Source: Methylobacter sp.
GTDB taxonomy: Bacteria; Pseudomonadota; Gammaproteobacteria; Methylococcales; Methylomonadaceae
Assembly (NCBI RefSeq): GCF_004322395.1
Contig: NZ_SCTW01000029.1
Span: 124,001-188,000 of the forward strand
DNA length: 64,000 nucleotides
Direction of reading: 5' to 3'
A model generated the notes under the pieces. The model had not been told where the DNA came from, searched no databases, and was given only the letters and a program-made list of their open reading frames with translations. The translations under genes were made by a program, and so were the position numbers. Of this stretch, positions 62,773 to 64,000 are shown one piece after another; the first letter of the stretch is position 1, and each line of letters opens with the position of its first letter.

Positions 62773-63516
62773 CTACCCTACAATAACCATCTTTTCAGCC
62801 AGTTCTTTTAATATCTGCAAGCCACCCGATACAATCATCTCAGGATTGGGATGATTCAATTCATCGGCAACCTGTTTTAGACAATCCGCAGCCAATACCT
62901 CTTCATGCTCCTGAATGATTTCCAGCAATCGATAAGTGATCGGGGTGATTTCTATAAAATTAACCTCGTCATCCGAATTACGATAAACAACCAGGAAAGT
63001 GGCTTGTTCAGGTGCCGTTTCAGGTAAAAAAGCCGGGGATATTTTATGGACGGGATATTGATAGGCTAGCGGCCAAGCTAAAGGCGATAGCCGGATGCGC
63101 TGGTTGTACAGATTATCCAGATTCCGGTAATTAACAGGTACGGTTTCCTTGGCGATAGATAAGGCCATTTCCACCCATTCGTAATGCGCCAGTTCCAGCA
63201 TAAACCCAAAATCAGCCGAACTGTCCCGCTCGTTTTGCAGGTAATCCAGAAACTCTTCCGGAATTTCCGAGAAATGCGGCGTTTGATTGGAATGCTTGGC
63301 GAAAAAATCCTGCCCCAACTCGAACCATTGCCGGTCGTTCAATATCGCCCGCAACACCGGAAAGTTAGCCGACAGGAAGGTGTCGATATTGTTAAAAAAC
63401 AGCTCGCGATACATCGCCATCCGTTGCGGCTGGACATCGGCAGGCGGCGGATTTCTGTCGGGATCCCTGATATATGCTGCAAACTCACGCTGTCTGGCTT
63501 TAAAATCGACTTTCAT
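62773..63516 (-). CDS. bufC: DUF2063 (BufC/HvfC-type) protein
   Basis: A 247-residue protein from ATG 63516; the longer open frame would lie inside the bufB gene. It starts with the typical DUF2063 domain (FKARQREFAAYIRDPD, then MAMYRELFFNNIDTFLSANF, PVLRAILNDRQWFELGQDFF) and HYEWVEMALSIA near 125, with a beta-rich C-terminal domain. It works with DUF692 proteins, iron-dependent peptide-modifying enzymes related to MbnB of methanobactin synthesis; in bufferin pathways BufC is the partner that helps recognise the precursor. The gene begins seven bases after the bufB stop. The precursor gene (bufA) would lie upstream, outside the window. Confidence 0.85.
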   Translation of the reverse strand: MKVDFKARQREFAAYIRDPDRNPPPADVQPQRMAMYRELFFNNIDTFLSANFPVLRAILNDRQWFELGQDFFAKHSNQTPHFSEIPEEFLDYLQNERDSSADFGFMLELAHYEWVEMALSIAKETVPVNYRNLDNLYNQRIRLSPLAWPLAYQYPVHKISPAFLPETAPEQATFLVVYRNSDDEVNFIEITPITYRLLEIIQEHEEVLAADCLKQVADELNHPNPEMIVSGGLQILKELAEKMVIVG

Positions 63517-63523
63517 AGCGGCT

Positions 63524-64000
63524 TCAAGCGAATTGCTTTCTTTGCCGACAGCTGTCGGTAAGGGGCGTGAGCAGGAGCGGTAGCTTTGCATGCTGCGTTT
63601 CCCAGGCTTTTTGTATAGCGCTGATGGTGTTAACTTCCTTGATCAATTCTTCCATTGCAGGAATATTAAAATCCCTCTCCAGCAGCGTCGGAAATACGCC
63701 GTAAAGCTCATAAGCCTTGCCCAGCAGCTTCCAGACCGGGTCGATCACTTCAGCCCCGTGAGTATCGACCAGAAAATCTTCAGCTTCGACATAATGCCCG
63801 GCGATATGCGCATATGCAATGCGGTGAGCGGGCATCGCCTTTAAAAAAGCTTCGGCATCGTAACCGTGGTTAACGCTGTTCACGTAAATATTATTGATGT
63901 CGATCAGCACATCGCAGTCCGCTTCTTCGATAACCGCATTGAAGAAATCTATTTCCGACATTTCCTGGCCGGGAGCCGCATAATACGACACATTTTCGAT
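63524..64000 (-). CDS. bufB: DUF692 (BufB/HvfB, MbnB-like) enzyme, partial at window edge
   Basis: The C-terminal part of a DUF692 TIM-barrel enzyme; the frame runs off the right edge. The metal-site motifs are visible: IENVSYYAAPGQEMSE, CDVLIDINNIYVNSVNHGYD, the histidine pair of YAHIAGH, and DTHGAEVIDPVWKLL. Relatives are multinuclear iron oxygenases that convert cysteines of a small peptide to oxazolone/thioamide or thiooxazole groups that bind copper. The last residues (LLTPLTDSCRQRKQFA) are coded by a dispersed repeat, so the original C-terminus has probably been replaced. Confidence 0.88.
   Translation of the reverse strand: MENVSYYAAPGQEMSEIDFFNAVIEEADCDVLIDINNIYVNSVNHGYDAEAFLKAMPAHRIAYAHIAGHYVEAEDFLVDTHGAEVIDPVWKLLGKAYELYGVFPTLLERDFNIPAMEELIKEVNTISAIQKAWETQHAKLPLLLTPLTDSCRQRKQFA
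63549..63590. repeat. Fragment of the MITE-like repeat inside the 3' end of bufB
   Basis: GGTAAGGGGCGTGAGCAGGA and the following GCGGTAGCTTT match, with few changes, the block at 38408-38438 of the MITE-like element. It overlaps the last codons of the bufB frame. Confidence 0.6.

Overview
The window looks like chromosome from a free-living gammaproteobacterium with an oxidative, Gram-negative lifestyle, possibly a methanotroph of the Methylococcales. This rests on the mix of genes: a Calvin-subtype class II aldolase, LPS heptosyltransferases, several RND exporters, a two-partner secretion pair, multicopper oxidase and arsenosugar genes, and a bufferin-type DUF692/DUF2063 pair. No methane or methanol oxidation gene is present, so the lineage is an inference. 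Most of the window has mid-range GC; the first 1.7 kb is strikingly AT-rich and looks acquired.

Layout. 1-1.7 kb: end of a two-helix membrane protein and a P-loop kinase/NUDIX fusion. 1.8-2.5 kb: VapC toxin with an antitoxin reading frame that has a stop at codon 2. 2.7-4.9 kb: zwf-pgl, the oxidative pentose phosphate entry. 5.1-6.2 kb: a graveyard of three broken genes (autotransporter barrel, asparaginase, dihydrofolate reductase). 6.3-13.5 kb: a TpsB/TpsA secretion pair and two tandem LuxR-type regulators, with a perfect 20-bp palindrome just upstream of the exoprotein gene. 14.2-20.1 kb: an HAE1-type RND efflux operon. 20.6-24.2 kb: gmk, an RRM protein, a cysteine-cluster protein and fba. 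24.2-31.6 kb: a czcCBA-type heavy-metal exporter with DUF3240; a decayed second copy of its 3' end lies at 21.8 kb. 31.7-38.3 kb: Tim44-like protein, a DUF433/DUF5615 toxin-antitoxin pair whose toxin frame has a stop at codon 12, a DUF475 membrane protein and a large GGDEF/EAL receptor. 38.6-41.5 kb: mtnB-mtnD-mtnC methionine salvage and murI. 42.3-45.7 kb: pstSCAB. 45.8-51.6 kb: multicopper oxidase, a Sco-like protein without the copper cysteines, and an uncharacterised secreted protein, divergent from a LysR regulator. 51.8-55.4 kb: arsM, ECF sigma factor, a 58-residue zinc-finger protein, DUF3047 and arsS. 55.4-61.8 kb: two heptosyltransferases, ilvE and glnE. 62-64 kb: a lipoprotein and the bufC/bufB pair running off the end.

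A notable theme is dispersed small repeats. There is a roughly 110-bp element in two copies whose three stems show compensatory base changes, a 33-bp palindrome in three copies, a MITE-like element with 17-bp terminal inverted repeats, and a triple-hairpin element. Two of the repeats appear to have entered coding sequence: one in frame in the TpsA gene, and one at the 3' end of bufB.

The best candidates for new biology are the kinase-NUDIX/membrane protein pair at the left edge, the oxidase / Sco-like / secreted-protein trio, the arsenic operon carrying its own sigma factor, and the LuxR/palindrome/two-partner secretion locus. No tRNA, rRNA or CRISPR array was seen.
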